The notes beneath the pieces were generated by a model. That model saw nothing but the letters and a program-made list of their open reading frames with translations. It was not told where the DNA came from and made no database searches. 52,722 bases of DNA from Flavobacteriales bacterium MED-G22 (GTDB lineage Bacteria > Bacteroidota > Bacteroidia > Flavobacteriales > Flavobacteriaceae): positions 1 to 52,722 of the forward strand of contig NTKF01000004.1 of NCBI GenBank assembly GCA_002457295.1, written 5' to 3'. Made by a program: the position numbers and the translations under genes. Positions 16,822 to 26,488 of the stretch are shown here, piece by piece; position 1 is the stretch's first letter; each line of letters starts with the position of its first letter.

Positions 16822-18353
16822 TAACAGGACAAAATATAATTGAAGGGAAAATTTCCAAAAACGATAGAAATTCCATTTTTCAAGCTTTGAATGCGAATAC
16901 CCAAAAACCGATCGCACCCAATTTTGAAGAAGCTAGTAAAGATCAAATTCAGAATGCAATTGTATCTGCATCAAAAGCCTTCCCTGTTTTTGCCCACTCC
17001 ACACCCCAAAAACGTGCTGATTTGCTTACAAAAATAAAAGAGGAACTGTTGGTTAGTGAAAATGAAATTAAAGCCCGCTATCGAGACGAATCCGGTTATC
17101 CGGAGGGACGTGCCAATATTGAGTTTCAGCGCACTATTGGACAAATACAATCGTTCATTGACTTGCTGAATGAAGGGTCTTATTTACAAGCGCGCATTCA
17201 CAAAACGGGCGCAGGTCCTGACTTACGAAAAATGCTCTATCCTATCGGTCCGATTGTTGTTTTTGGAGCTAGCAATTTTCCTTTGGCATTTTCTACTGCT
17301 GGCGGAGATACTATTTCAGCGTTGGCTGCTGGTTGTCCAGTAATTTTGAAAGCACACCCCTATCATGCAGGGACCAGCGAATGGGTAGCAAGCTGTATTG
17401 TTCGAGCAATTTCAAATTCGGGATTACCTCACGGTATATTTTCCCATCTCAATGGAGAAAGTCACCAAGTAGGAGAAGAATTAGTAAACCATCCTAACAT
17501 AAAAGGGGTCGGATTTACAGGAAGTTTTAAGGGTGGAAAAGCACTCTATGATTTGGCTCAAAAAAGAACAGAACCTATACCAGTTTTTGCAGAAATGGGA
17601 AGTGTAAATCCCATCTTTATTTTTTCAAATAGATTGAAAACAGATTCAGAATTGCCTGTTCAGCTCGCTGCATCTGTAGCTTTAGGGTGGGGACAATTTT
17701 GTACTAACCCAGGGCTAATAGTAATTTGTAGTGATGAATCAGAGCCCTCATTTTTCTTTAAATTAAAGGACGCTTTGTTAGGGAAGCCTTCCGGAACTAT
17801 GGTGCATCCTAACATTGAACAAAATTATTTACAAAAAGTAGAACAACTTTCAAAAGAGAAGATTTACCTTGAGATGTCAAAAGAATCAAATGCTGCAGTA
17901 GGTCTTGTCAAAGCGGATCAATTTCTTCAAAATCCAGAAATAGGAGAAGAAGTTTTTGGACCTTTCACTCTCGTTGTACATTGTCTTAACCAAAGTGAAA
18001 TGCTAGCTGTTTTAGAGGAATTACCCGGTCAGTTAACCTTGAGTTTGTTAGGAACCGATTCTGATAAAAAGGCACTTCAACAAACACTTCCCTTAGCGAA
18101 ACAAAAGGCAGGAAGGTTGTTGTTTGAGGGTGTGCCTACAGGAGTTGCCGTAGCACAAGCCATGCAACATGGAGGCCCATTTCCAGCAAGTACAGACGGA
18201 AGATTCACCTCTGTAGGGACAGATGCAATTTATCGGTGGATACGTCCTGTGGCTTTTCAAGATTGTCCAAACGAACTATTACCACCGGCCTTGCAGAAAG
18301 AAAATCCTTTAAAGCTTTGGCGAAGTATCAATGGAGAGTTAATGCAAGACTAA
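16818..18353 (+). CDS. Aldehyde dehydrogenase, probable 2-oxoglutarate-semialdehyde dehydrogenase
   Basis: An NAD(P)-dependent aldehyde dehydrogenase of 511 residues. The general base is Glu259 in PVFAEMGSVNP and the nucleophile Cys295 in WGQFCTNPGL. The cofactor segment includes PIVVFGASNFPLAFS and VGFTGSFKGG. The GASNFP segment and the absence of the usual PWNFP resemble 2-oxoglutarate-semialdehyde dehydrogenases of hydroxyproline and sugar-acid pathways. In this operon it would perform the last step, to 2-oxoglutarate. It overlaps the upstream lyase by 4 bp and abuts the downstream epimerase gene with no gap. Confidence 0.9.
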   Translation: MITGQNIIEGKISKNDRNSIFQALNANTQKPIAPNFEEASKDQIQNAIVSASKAFPVFAHSTPQKRADLLTKIKEELLVSENEIKARYRDESGYPEGRANIEFQRTIGQIQSFIDLLNEGSYLQARIHKTGAGPDLRKMLYPIGPIVVFGASNFPLAFSTAGGDTISALAAGCPVILKAHPYHAGTSEWVASCIVRAISNSGLPHGIFSHLNGESHQVGEELVNHPNIKGVGFTGSFKGGKALYDLAQKRTEPIPVFAEMGSVNPIFIFSNRLKTDSELPVQLAASVALGWGQFCTNPGLIVICSDESEPSFFFKLKDALLGKPSGTMVHPNIEQNYLQKVEQLSKEKIYLEMSKESNAAVGLVKADQFLQNPEIGEEVFGPFTLVVHCLNQSEMLAVLEELPGQLTLSLLGTDSDKKALQQTLPLAKQKAGRLLFEGVPTGVAVAQAMQHGGPFPASTDGRFTSVGTDAIYRWIRPVAFQDCPNELLPPALQKENPLKLWRSINGELMQD

Positions 18354-19364
18354 ATGGTATCTTCAACACGTCATGTTTTTGAATGTATAGAAGCTTACAC
18401 TGCTGGGAATCCCGTGAGGCTTATTAAAGGCCCCAGACCCAATTTAGAGGGGGTTAGCATGGCTGACAAAAGAATCCATTTTATAAAAGTCTTTGATTGG
18501 ATTCGGACAGGACTAATGTTTGAACCCCAAGGTCATGATATGATGAGCGGTAGTTTTTATTATCCACCTTGTCATGAAAAAAATGACGTTGCTATTCTAT
18601 TTATTGAAACTAGTGGTTGTTTACCCATGTGTGGTCATGGACTGATTGGAACCCTAACAATATTATTGGAAGAAAAATTAATCACTCCAAAAACGCAAGG
18701 GCAGCTTCGAGTTGAAACACCAGCGGGTCTTGTGGTGGCAAGTTATAGGCAAAAAAAGGATAAAGTTGAAGAGGTGTCTTTCACTAATGTTCCCTCTTAT
18801 TTGGCAGCAGAAAATCTCTCAGTTGATTGCTCTGGGCTGGGGACACTCAAAGTGGATGTTGCTTATGGAGGCAATTTTTATGCTATTGTTGATGAACAAG
18901 AAAATTTTAGAGACCTTGAAGATTATAGTGTTTCAGATTTAATAGCATGGAGTAGAGAAATTCGAAATGCACTTAATCGTAATCAACATTTTGAACACAT
19001 AGAAGACGCTAAAATCAAAGGGTGTAGTCATGTACTTTGGACTGGAGCTCCAACCCAAAAAGGAGCCACTGCAAGAAATGCTGTGTTTTATGGAGATAAA
19101 GCGATTGATCGTTCTCCGTGTGGAACAGGCACCTCTTCACGCATGGCACAATGGGTTGCAAAAGGACTTTTAAACATTGGAGACTCTTTTGTGCATGAAA
19201 GTAAAATCGGCTCTTTATTTACAGGAACTGTTTTAAAAAAAATCACTATGGGTGGGCAGCCGGCGATAATACCACAAATTACAGGGTCAGCACGAATTAT
19301 TGGATATAGCCAGCGAATTTTAGACCCTATCGATCCCTATGTTAAAGGATTTCAAGTGCTATAA
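18354..19364 (+). CDS. 4-hydroxyproline 2-epimerase (proline racemase family)
   Basis: A proline-racemase superfamily enzyme. Both catalytic cysteines are present: Cys93 in LPMCGHGLIGT and Cys256 in DRSPCGTGTSS. This separates it from the trans-3-hydroxyproline dehydratases, which replace one Cys with Thr. Operon partners indicate 4-hydroxy-L-proline as substrate, converted to cis-4-hydroxy-D-proline. The length of 336 residues fits. The start codon follows the preceding stop directly, suggesting translational coupling. Confidence 0.92.
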   Translation: MVSSTRHVFECIEAYTAGNPVRLIKGPRPNLEGVSMADKRIHFIKVFDWIRTGLMFEPQGHDMMSGSFYYPPCHEKNDVAILFIETSGCLPMCGHGLIGTLTILLEEKLITPKTQGQLRVETPAGLVVASYRQKKDKVEEVSFTNVPSYLAAENLSVDCSGLGTLKVDVAYGGNFYAIVDEQENFRDLEDYSVSDLIAWSREIRNALNRNQHFEHIEDAKIKGCSHVLWTGAPTQKGATARNAVFYGDKAIDRSPCGTGTSSRMAQWVAKGLLNIGDSFVHESKIGSLFTGTVLKKITMGGQPAIIPQITGSARIIGYSQRILDPIDPYVKGFQVL

Positions 19365-19366
19365 CC

Positions 19367-20620
19367 ATGGAGAAAAAAATTGTTATCGTGGGAGGTGGTA
19401 TTGTGGGTTTGAGTTGTGCTTACTATCTTGAAAAAGAGGGACATAATGTGACTTTGATTGACAAAGGTAATTTTTCTGAGGGAGCCTCTTATGTCAATGC
19501 GGGTTATTTAACCCCAAGCCACATTCTACCTCTGGCAGCACCAGGTATGGTGGAAAAAGGATTTCGTTGGATGTTCAGATCAAATAGTCCTTTTTATATT
19601 CAGCCTCGCTTAGATTATGACTTATTTCGGTGGGGGATGTATTTTATACGGTCGTGTTCTAACAAACATGTGGAACGGTCTATCAAAGTGATTAAAAACA
19701 TTAATCTTTTGAGCAAAGAGCTTTACTTGGACATGCACCAAGCCTCTGAATTTGATTTTCAAATGGAGTCCAAAGGGCTTTTGATGGCTTATCAAACAGC
19801 AGAAACTGAAAAAGAAGAATCCATTGTCATGAAAAGGGCACAGGCAGAAGGACTTGAAGTAAAACAACTATCAGCTAATGAGGTAGCCCATCTTCAGCCT
19901 GAGGCTCCAATGAATATTGCTGGCGCTTTTTGGTATCGATGTGATGCCCATGTCAATCCAGAATATTTCATGCAACAATTAAAAAACTATTTGGAAAGAA
20001 AGGGGGTTCAGATTTTGGCAAAAACACCAGTATTAGGTTTTAATATAAAAGCAAATAAAGTAAAAAGCGTTGTGCTTGTTGATAAACAGATTCAGGCTGA
20101 CAGTGTTGTAGTGGCAACTGGGGCTTGGTCTGAAAATTTGTTGAAGCCTTTGGGGATAAAACTTCCAGTTCAGGCAGGCAAAGGATATCGAATCAATGTG
20201 AAGAAAACACCCAAAATTACTTATCCTGCTCTTTTACTTGAACCTAAAGTTGCAGTTACTCCTATGCAAGACTATACCCGATTTGGAGGCACTATGGAGT
20301 TATCAGGCATCAATCATAAACTCAATAAAAAACGAATAATAGCTATAGCCAATGGAGCGAAAAACTTCTATAGTGACCTAGAAATTCCTGAAGAAGCAAT
20401 TCAAACAGCCCGCTGTGGTTTACGACCCTTATCTCCTGATGGATTACCTTTTATAGGGATCCATAAGAAATGTAAAAACTTAATTTTAGCCACTGGACAC
20501 GCTATGATGGGCTGGAGTTTGGGTCCTGCTACAGGAAAATTAGTCGCTGAATCTTTGTCAGAAAAAAAATTGTCTTTGGCATTGGAACCCTTTCATCCCG
20601 AAAGGAAATTTGGCATCTAA
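19367..20620 (+). CDS. FAD-dependent D-amino-acid dehydrogenase, probable D-hydroxyproline dehydrogenase
   Basis: A DadA/DAO-fold flavoprotein of 417 residues. It begins with the dinucleotide motif IVGGGIVGLSCAYYLE. The C-terminal flavin contacts include CGLRPLSPDGLPFIG and LILATGHAMMGWSLGPATGK. As the fourth gene of the operon it probably oxidises cis-4-hydroxy-D-proline to the pyrroline, feeding electrons to the respiratory chain. A single-subunit enzyme is implied because no small partner subunits are present. Its stop lies one base from that of the convergent hemB gene. Confidence 0.9.
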   Translation: MEKKIVIVGGGIVGLSCAYYLEKEGHNVTLIDKGNFSEGASYVNAGYLTPSHILPLAAPGMVEKGFRWMFRSNSPFYIQPRLDYDLFRWGMYFIRSCSNKHVERSIKVIKNINLLSKELYLDMHQASEFDFQMESKGLLMAYQTAETEKEESIVMKRAQAEGLEVKQLSANEVAHLQPEAPMNIAGAFWYRCDAHVNPEYFMQQLKNYLERKGVQILAKTPVLGFNIKANKVKSVVLVDKQIQADSVVVATGAWSENLLKPLGIKLPVQAGKGYRINVKKTPKITYPALLLEPKVAVTPMQDYTRFGGTMELSGINHKLNKKRIIAIANGAKNFYSDLEIPEEAIQTARCGLRPLSPDGLPFIGIHKKCKNLILATGHAMMGWSLGPATGKLVAESLSEKKLSLALEPFHPERKFGI

Positions 20621-20621
20621 T

Positions 20622-21593
20622 TTAAAGAAGATCTATTGCCTGTTCTGCAAAATAACTCGCAATTAAGCTTGCTCCTGCGCGCTTAAAGGCCAATAGTTGT
20701 TCTAGCATGACGCTATCATGATCTAGCCAACCTTTTTCAGCAGCAGCTTTGAGCATGGCATATTCACCGCTCACTTGATAGACAGCAATGGGATTATTGA
20801 TTTGGTTAGACAAGTCTCTTACAATATCAAGATAGGGCATACCAGGTTTTACCATCACAATATCAGCTCCTTCTTCGATATCTCGGAGTGTTTCTTCGAG
20901 GGCCACTTTACGATTGCCACAATTCATTTGATACGATTTTTTATCGCCAAAAGCAGGGGCAGAATCTAAGGCCTCTCTAAAGGGACCATATAGTGATGAA
21001 GCATATTTAGCACTATAGCTCATAAGTATGACATCAGGAAAATTATTTTCTTCTAAGGTTTGTCGAATCTTTAAAATGCGACCATCCATCATATCGCTTG
21101 GTGCAAGAGCATCGGCTCCAGCTTGTGCGTGTGATAGTGCCATTTTTGACAGAATTTCTATAGTAGGATCGTTCAACACTTTTCCGTTTATTACGATGCC
21201 ATCGTGTCCTTCTGAAGAATAAGGATCCAGTGCAACATCAGTAAAAACAACCATCTCAGGAGTCACATTTTTTATTGTTTTAATTGCGTTTTGCATCAAT
21301 CCATCAGCATTGTACGCTTCTGTTCCAGCATTGTCTTTTTTGGCTTGAGGGACTTTCACAAAAACGAGAACTGCTTTTGCTCCTTTTTTCCAAAGTGATT
21401 GCACATGAGTTGCTAATTGATCTAAACTATATCTAAAATAATCTGGCAACGAAAGAATAGGTTCCTTTTTATTATTTCCTTCTACAACAAATAAAGGAAC
21501 AATAAAATCAGTTGGAGAAAGCTTGTGTTCCTGCACCAATTCTCGGATGCTATGGCTTGCTCTAAGTCTACGGTTTCTGTGAATAGGGAACAT
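20622..21593 (-). CDS. hemB: Porphobilinogen synthase (delta-aminolevulinate dehydratase)
   Basis: HemB condenses two 5-aminolevulinates into porphobilinogen. The active-site lysines are in MSYSAKYASSLYGPF and VMVKPGMPYLDIV. The catalytic-zinc site is replaced: where zinc enzymes carry a Cys triad after ALDPY, this one reads SSEGHDG. It is therefore predicted to be a magnesium/potassium type. At 323 residues it is complete. It is the last gene of the leftward heme operon, 16 bp after the antiporter gene. Confidence 0.95.
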   Translation of the reverse strand: MFPIHRNRRLRASHSIRELVQEHKLSPTDFIVPLFVVEGNNKKEPILSLPDYFRYSLDQLATHVQSLWKKGAKAVLVFVKVPQAKKDNAGTEAYNADGLMQNAIKTIKNVTPEMVVFTDVALDPYSSEGHDGIVINGKVLNDPTIEILSKMALSHAQAGADALAPSDMMDGRILKIRQTLEENNFPDVILMSYSAKYASSLYGPFREALDSAPAFGDKKSYQMNCGNRKVALEETLRDIEEGADIVMVKPGMPYLDIVRDLSNQINNPIAVYQVSGEYAMLKAAAEKGWLDHDSVMLEQLLAFKRAGASLIASYFAEQAIDLL

Positions 21594-21609
21594 GTTTCAA
21601 AAATAAGGA

Positions 21610-22905
21610 TTATTCATTTGTTGTTTCATTTGATTCTTGAGAATCTTTTAAAGGAAATTCAACTGTAGGCGACAAGAGTTCGTCTTGGTCTAGTTTGAGG
21701 GGCTCTGCTTTTTTGGTGGTGTTATTTCCTAAAATAAGGACTACCATAGACAACAAAATGACCACCAGCAAAGTACGTTCATCAATCCACTCACTTCTCA
21801 CAAAGGGAAATGAAATTTCATCTATTTGTAAAAAAAGTAATATGCTAATAAGCCCTCTGGGTGCCATATATACTAGGGGAGCTGTATTGAGCTTAAAACT
21901 TCCAATCATAAAATAAAGATGCCTTAAGAAAAGCATTATGAAAAAAATAAGAGCCCCATACAGAAAAGGTTCTAGACTATTAAATTGACTAAGCGATATG
22001 GAAAAGCCAAAGAATAAGAAGAAAAAAGTTCTTACTAAAAAGGTTGACTCTGCCGTGAGAATATGAAATTCATGTAGTCCTTTTTCAGATTCCTCAAGGT
22101 TTAGGTATTTTATCAAAAATGGAGGTAAAAGTGATTTTACGTTGCTCATGAATAAACCAAAAATAAAAATGGTAACCAAAGCAGGCAAGTGGAGAAGCTT
22201 TCCAAAGGCATAGACTAAAACCAATAGGGCTAGAATTAAAAAAAACTTTACATGGTAGGCAATGTTTTGTAAAAGGCGAAATAATACATAAGTGATGACC
22301 AACGAAATTAGTATAACACCGATAATTTGAAATGCAAGACTTATCATGGACTGTCCTCCAAGCAATGACTGGTCACTTTCAAATTGGCGAAGGGCATAAT
22401 TGAAAATCATTATTCCTAAAATATCTGAAAAAGTAGATTCATAAACCACAAATTCTTTATCATTGGGTAAAAGTCCTCCAGCTGAAGGAATGGCCACTGC
22501 GCTACTGATGATGGAAAGTGGTATTGAATAGATGATAGCGGAGTTGAATTGTAAATCAAGTATTTTTTGAAAAACAAAGGTTAAACCCACAATGTTGGTA
22601 ACCAAAAGCACAGCAGCTGCCACAAACCCTTTGATTATTAGAGGGAGTTTTTCTTTAGTAATTTCCAGTTCCAAAGCACCTTCTAGGACAATTAGAATCA
22701 GACCAATAGTACCTAAAACAGGAATTAAACTATCAAGAACACCTACTAAGTCGGAGCTGTAAGCCGCTGCAATTGCTCTAATAATCATTCCTGTGACCAT
22801 CAATAAAATAACAGCAGGAAATTTTGTTCTCCTTGCCAGTGCATCAAACAAGTAGGAGAAGATGATTAGTATAGGAAAAACAAAAAGAATGGTTAGCGTA
22901 TTCAT
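21610..22905 (-). CDS. Cation/proton antiporter (CPA1-type) within the heme operon
   Basis: A polytopic membrane protein of 431 residues with many hydrophobic helices and a short hydrophilic C-terminus. IPLSIISSAVAIPSAGGLL and STFSDILGIMIFNYALRQF, which includes an acidic residue in the transport core, match the monovalent cation:proton antiporter family (NhaP/CPA1). The transported ion (Na+ or K+) cannot be told. It sits between hemF (67 bp gap) and hemB (16 bp gap), all in one direction. No internal promoter is evident, so co-transcription with the heme genes is likely. Confidence 0.85.
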   Translation of the reverse strand: MNTLTILFVFPILIIFSYLFDALARRTKFPAVILLMVTGMIIRAIAAAYSSDLVGVLDSLIPVLGTIGLILIVLEGALELEITKEKLPLIIKGFVAAAVLLVTNIVGLTFVFQKILDLQFNSAIIYSIPLSIISSAVAIPSAGGLLPNDKEFVVYESTFSDILGIMIFNYALRQFESDQSLLGGQSMISLAFQIIGVILISLVITYVLFRLLQNIAYHVKFFLILALLVLVYAFGKLLHLPALVTIFIFGLFMSNVKSLLPPFLIKYLNLEESEKGLHEFHILTAESTFLVRTFFFLFFGFSISLSQFNSLEPFLYGALIFFIMLFLRHLYFMIGSFKLNTAPLVYMAPRGLISILLFLQIDEISFPFVRSEWIDERTLLVVILLSMVVLILGNNTTKKAEPLKLDQDELLSPTVEFPLKDSQESNETTNE

Positions 22906-22972
22906 TTTGATTTGGTATGCTATGAACTAACAAGGTAAGAAAAAGGAAATACAGATTGTGTCATAAAAAGTA

Positions 22973-23875
22973 TCACACCCAAGTTTTAGGTTCTTTTAAT
23001 ACATCAATTAAGGTAGCCTCGTCGCTTCCATCTTTAGGATGATGGTTATAGGACCACTGAACTTTAGGAGGAAGGCTCATCAATATGCTTTCTATTCTAC
23101 CATTGGTTTTAAGCCCAAAGAGTGTTCCTTTATCGTGAATCAAATTAAATTCAACATAGCGCCCTCTTCTGATTTCCTGCCATTGTCTTTGCTCATCAGT
23201 AAAGGGTAGATTTTTTCTTTTTTCTACTATGGGGAGATAGGCAGATAAAAAACGGTTTCCAACTTCACAGACAAAGGCATACCGATCTCCTATAGTAAAT
23301 GATTTTTCGGGCCTTAAATAATCAAAAAAAAGACCACCTACACCTCTTGCTTCTTTGCGATGTGCATTCCAAAAATAGGAATCACACTGCGCTTTAAAAG
23401 TTTTATAGAAATTAGGATGGTGTTTGTCACAAGCGGCTTTACATGTTTGATGAAAGTGAATAGCGTCTTTCTCAAACAAATAATAGGGGGTGAGGTCTAA
23501 CCCTCCGCCAAACCATTGGTCTTGGATTTCATGTTTTTCATTATACATTTCAAAATACCGCCAATTAGCATGAACTGTGGGAACCATTGGGTTTTTTGGA
23601 TGGAGAACTAAGCTGAGACCACAGGCAAAAAAATCAACTTCTCCTACTTTGAAGTAGGACTGCATACTTTTGGGAAGTGGGCCATGAACGGCAGAAATAT
23701 TTACCCCTCCTTTTTCAAAAACCTTTCCATTTTCAATGATTCTTGTTTGTCCCCCTCCTCCCTCTGGTCTTTCCCAGAGATCTTCCTTGAAAGTAGCCTG
23801 ACCATCGGTTTTTTCTACACCAGAAGTAATCTCATTCTGTAGGTTTTTGATATAGGCGTAGAAGAGATTTTTCAT
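22973..23875 (-). CDS. hemF: Oxygen-dependent coproporphyrinogen III oxidase
   Basis: HemF decarboxylates coproporphyrinogen III to protoporphyrinogen IX using oxygen. Characteristic segments are GGGQTRIIENGKVFEKGGVN, HANWRYFEMY, WFGGGLDLTPYYLF, and RRGRYVEFNLIHDKGT with FGLKTNGR. The length of 300 residues fits. It follows hemE by 15 bp. Its presence in place of the radical-SAM HemN within the cluster points to heme synthesis under aerobic conditions. Confidence 0.96.
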   Translation of the reverse strand: MKNLFYAYIKNLQNEITSGVEKTDGQATFKEDLWERPEGGGGQTRIIENGKVFEKGGVNISAVHGPLPKSMQSYFKVGEVDFFACGLSLVLHPKNPMVPTVHANWRYFEMYNEKHEIQDQWFGGGLDLTPYYLFEKDAIHFHQTCKAACDKHHPNFYKTFKAQCDSYFWNAHRKEARGVGGLFFDYLRPEKSFTIGDRYAFVCEVGNRFLSAYLPIVEKRKNLPFTDEQRQWQEIRRGRYVEFNLIHDKGTLFGLKTNGRIESILMSLPPKVQWSYNHHPKDGSDEATLIDVLKEPKTWV

Positions 23876-23890
23876 CTATTAAGATTTTAA

Positions 23891-24916
23891 TTAGGAGCGA
23901 TAGGTTTTTACCGCATCAATAAAAGCACGAGCGTGATCAACAGGAATATTTGGTAATATGCCATGGCCTAGATTGACAATATATCTGTCTTTTCCAAAGG
24001 CATCAATCATGGATTTCACACCTAATCGAATTTCGGGGATGGGTGACAGAAGTCTCGCCGGATCATAATTCCCTTGCAGGGTAATTTTTCCTCCCGACAG
24101 ATACCGCGCATTTATGGCAGAGCACGTCCAATCTATACCCAGCGCAGCAGCACCAGACTGACTCATATCTTTTAAGGCAAACCAGCACCCTTTCCCAAAG
24201 ACGATCACTTCAGTTTCCAATTTCAAACGCTCTACAATTTGTTTTAAATAGGGCCATGAAAATTGGTTGTAATCTTGAGGAGACAATAGCCCACCCCAAG
24301 AATCAAAAAGTTGAACTGCATCAGCACCTGCTTTAACTTGAGCGAGTAAATAATCAATAGTAAGTGTTGTAATTTTTTGTAACAGCATATGGGCTGTTTT
24401 GGGTTGACTAAAACAAAATGCTTTTGCCTTATCAAAGGTTTTGGAGCCTTGCCCTTGTAGGGCATAGCAAAGTAGAGTCCAAGGTGATCCTGCAAATCCA
24501 ATGAGTGGAACTTCGTTGGCCAAAGCTTTTTTAGACATTTTTATGGCTTCCATAACATAATGTAATCGGTCTTCAGCTTTTGGAACCTGTATAGCTTCAA
24601 CATCCTCATAGGTTTTTATGGGATTTGGCAACCAAGGACCCACTCCCTCTTTCATCTCAACAGTAATGTCTAGGGCTTGAAGAACTACCAAAATATCACT
24701 GAAAATAATGGCTGCATCTGGTCCCACTTGCTCGATGGGCATTATGGTAATTTCTGTAGCCAGCTCTGGTGTTTGACAGCGCGTAAAAAAATCGTATTTT
24801 TTTTTGAGTTTCATGAAGTCAGGAAGATAACGCCCTGCCTGTCTCATCATCCAAACAGGGGGTCTCTCAACAGTTTCGCCCTTTAGGGCTTTCAGAAATA
24901 AATCATTTTTAAGCAT
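23891..24916 (-). CDS. hemE: Uroporphyrinogen decarboxylase
   Basis: HemE removes four carboxylates from uroporphyrinogen III. The family signatures [14 protein letters not shown] near the N-terminus, IIFSDILV with the substrate-binding aspartate, and [16 protein letters not shown] are all present. So are FDSWGGLLS and the C-terminal [18 protein letters not shown]. Length is 341 residues. The start overlaps the end of hemD by 8 bp. Confidence 0.96.
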   Translation of the reverse strand: MLKNDLFLKALKGETVERPPVWMMRQAGRYLPDFMKLKKKYDFFTRCQTPELATEITIMPIEQVGPDAAIIFSDILVVLQALDITVEMKEGVGPWLPNPIKTYEDVEAIQVPKAEDRLHYVMEAIKMSKKALANEVPLIGFAGSPWTLLCYALQGQGSKTFDKAKAFCFSQPKTAHMLLQKITTLTIDYLLAQVKAGADAVQLFDSWGGLLSPQDYNQFSWPYLKQIVERLKLETEVIVFGKGCWFALKDMSQSGAAALGIDWTCSAINARYLSGGKITLQGNYDPARLLSPIPEIRLGVKSMIDAFGKDRYIVNLGHGILPNIPVDHARAFIDAVKTYRS

Positions 24917-25580
24917 AAGCGCTGAAGTGTTGTTTGAGTTTTACTAATAGTGCTGATTCTTTGGGCTGTGTTGCCACATAAAACTGATCTGTGTGTTTTT
25001 TTAGTGCATTGGCAGTGGTGGTGCCAATACAAAATCCATAGGTGTTTTTAGGCCATTTGTTTTTAATAAAAAAACTTTCAACAGCCGAAGGGCTATAGAA
25101 TAAAATACCCTCAACGTCCAACTTAATTTTATGGGGTGTTAAGAGCGTATCATAAATTGGTATAATAGTAAGTTTCATCTCATTTTGAGCAAAAACGAGC
25201 TCTAAATCATCCATTCTTCGGGTGCCACAAAAAAATGAAAATTGCTCATTTTTGTGATTTTTTACTAAAAAATGCGCTAATTCTGATGCATTTTGCGCCA
25301 TTTTAACCACTTTTTGACCATTTTTTCCCAAAAGCGATTTTACCTTTTCACCGACACAGAAACACTTTTTATCTTTTAGTAAATCTTGATTAGGTTGTTG
25401 TTTTTGCAAAAGAATGCGAACAGCATTTTGACTTGTAAAAATTACATTTTGGTCCACTTCCTTTAATTCAAAAGCAATAGGTTTTATTTCAATTAAAGGA
25501 ATATCGACTACTGAATACCCTTGCTGAAGTAATCTTTCTTTAAAAGATAAAGAGATATTTTTGGTAACTATCAGACGCAT
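24909..25580 (-). CDS. hemD: Uroporphyrinogen-III synthase
   Basis: HemD closes and inverts the last pyrrole of hydroxymethylbilane. The sequence is poorly conserved in this family. [38 protein letters not shown] and [16 protein letters not shown] with the C-terminal [10 protein letters not shown] match the two-domain fold. The ATG at 25580 shares one base with the hemC TGA (TGATG), a tight translational coupling. A TTG one codon upstream is a weaker option. Position between hemC and hemE supports the call. Confidence 0.9.
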   Translation of the reverse strand: MRLIVTKNISLSFKERLLQQGYSVVDIPLIEIKPIAFELKEVDQNVIFTSQNAVRILLQKQQPNQDLLKDKKCFCVGEKVKSLLGKNGQKVVKMAQNASELAHFLVKNHKNEQFSFFCGTRRMDDLELVFAQNEMKLTIIPIYDTLLTPHKIKLDVEGILFYSPSAVESFFIKNKWPKNTYGFCIGTTTANALKKHTDQFYVATQPKESALLVKLKQHFSAYA

Positions 25581-26488
25581 CAATGAAATGTTTTTTTGAT
25601 ATCATCAAGAAGTTGTTCTCCGCCACGGGCTTTAATAGTATCTGCTACGCGCGTAGCGTATTCTTGGATGTGCTCTCCGCGAAAGGAATTTTCATATTCT
25701 ATGGCTTGTGTTCCATCTAAAGAAAAAAGGCCAGCTTTAAATGAAATAGTATTGTCTTTAACAGATGCTAAAGCCCCAATAGGCGCTGTGCAGCCTCCCT
25801 CTAAAAGTCTTAAAAAAGTACGCTCTAGGGTTGTGCATTTTACTGTTTTTTCACAACTAATAGTTTTTAGCTGATGAATCAAGTCAGTTTTTTCTGAATG
25901 ACAACAAACAGTGATGGCCCCTTGCCCTGGTGCAGGAATCATCCACTCCAACACTTCTCTTTTGACAGGCCAACCTAAACGCTCCAATCCGGCTACGGCA
26001 AAAAGAGCACCTCCCCATTTGGATTGATTCAGTTTTTCAATTCGTTTTTGCAAATTGCCTCGTAGGTTTGTTGTTGTGTGTGAGGGGAACTTTCTTAGCC
26101 ATTGGGCTTTTCTGCGTAGACTGCCTGTGCCAATAAACGGGCTTGATTCCCAATTTTTAAAATCTGGATGAAACACAATAGCATCTAAAGGATTTGCTCT
26201 TGATAATACAGCAGCTTGATGAATCCCTTCAGCCAACTGTGTTGGAACATCTTTCAAGCTATGCACTGCAATGTCGATCACATTGTTGAGTAGTGCCGCA
26301 TCCAAGGCTTTAGTAAAAACTCCTTCAACCCCCAAGGCATAAAGAGGTTGGGCTAGGTTTAAATCTCCATCACTTGAAATGGGTATAAGGGTTGTTTGAA
26401 TCCCCATTTTTTCGATCAGATGTTGAACCGTTTGCGCTTGCCATAAAGCGAGGTCACTTTTTCTTGTTCCAATGCGCAAGATTTTCAT
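25580..26488 (-). CDS. hemC: Hydroxymethylbilane synthase (porphobilinogen deaminase)
   Basis: HemC polymerises four porphobilinogens on a dipyrromethane cofactor. The cofactor-binding Cys233 is in LLEGGCTAPIGA, and the catalytic aspartate in AVHSLKDVPT. GTGSLRRKAQW and NLRGNLQKR carry the substrate-binding arginines. The start ATG overlaps the hemA stop (ATGA). Confidence 0.96.
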   Translation of the reverse strand: MKILRIGTRKSDLALWQAQTVQHLIEKMGIQTTLIPISSDGDLNLAQPLYALGVEGVFTKALDAALLNNVIDIAVHSLKDVPTQLAEGIHQAAVLSRANPLDAIVFHPDFKNWESSPFIGTGSLRRKAQWLRKFPSHTTTNLRGNLQKRIEKLNQSKWGGALFAVAGLERLGWPVKREVLEWMIPAPGQGAITVCCHSEKTDLIHQLKTISCEKTVKCTTLERTFLRLLEGGCTAPIGALASVKDNTISFKAGLFSLDGTQAIEYENSFRGEHIQEYATRVADTIKARGGEQLLDDIKKTFH

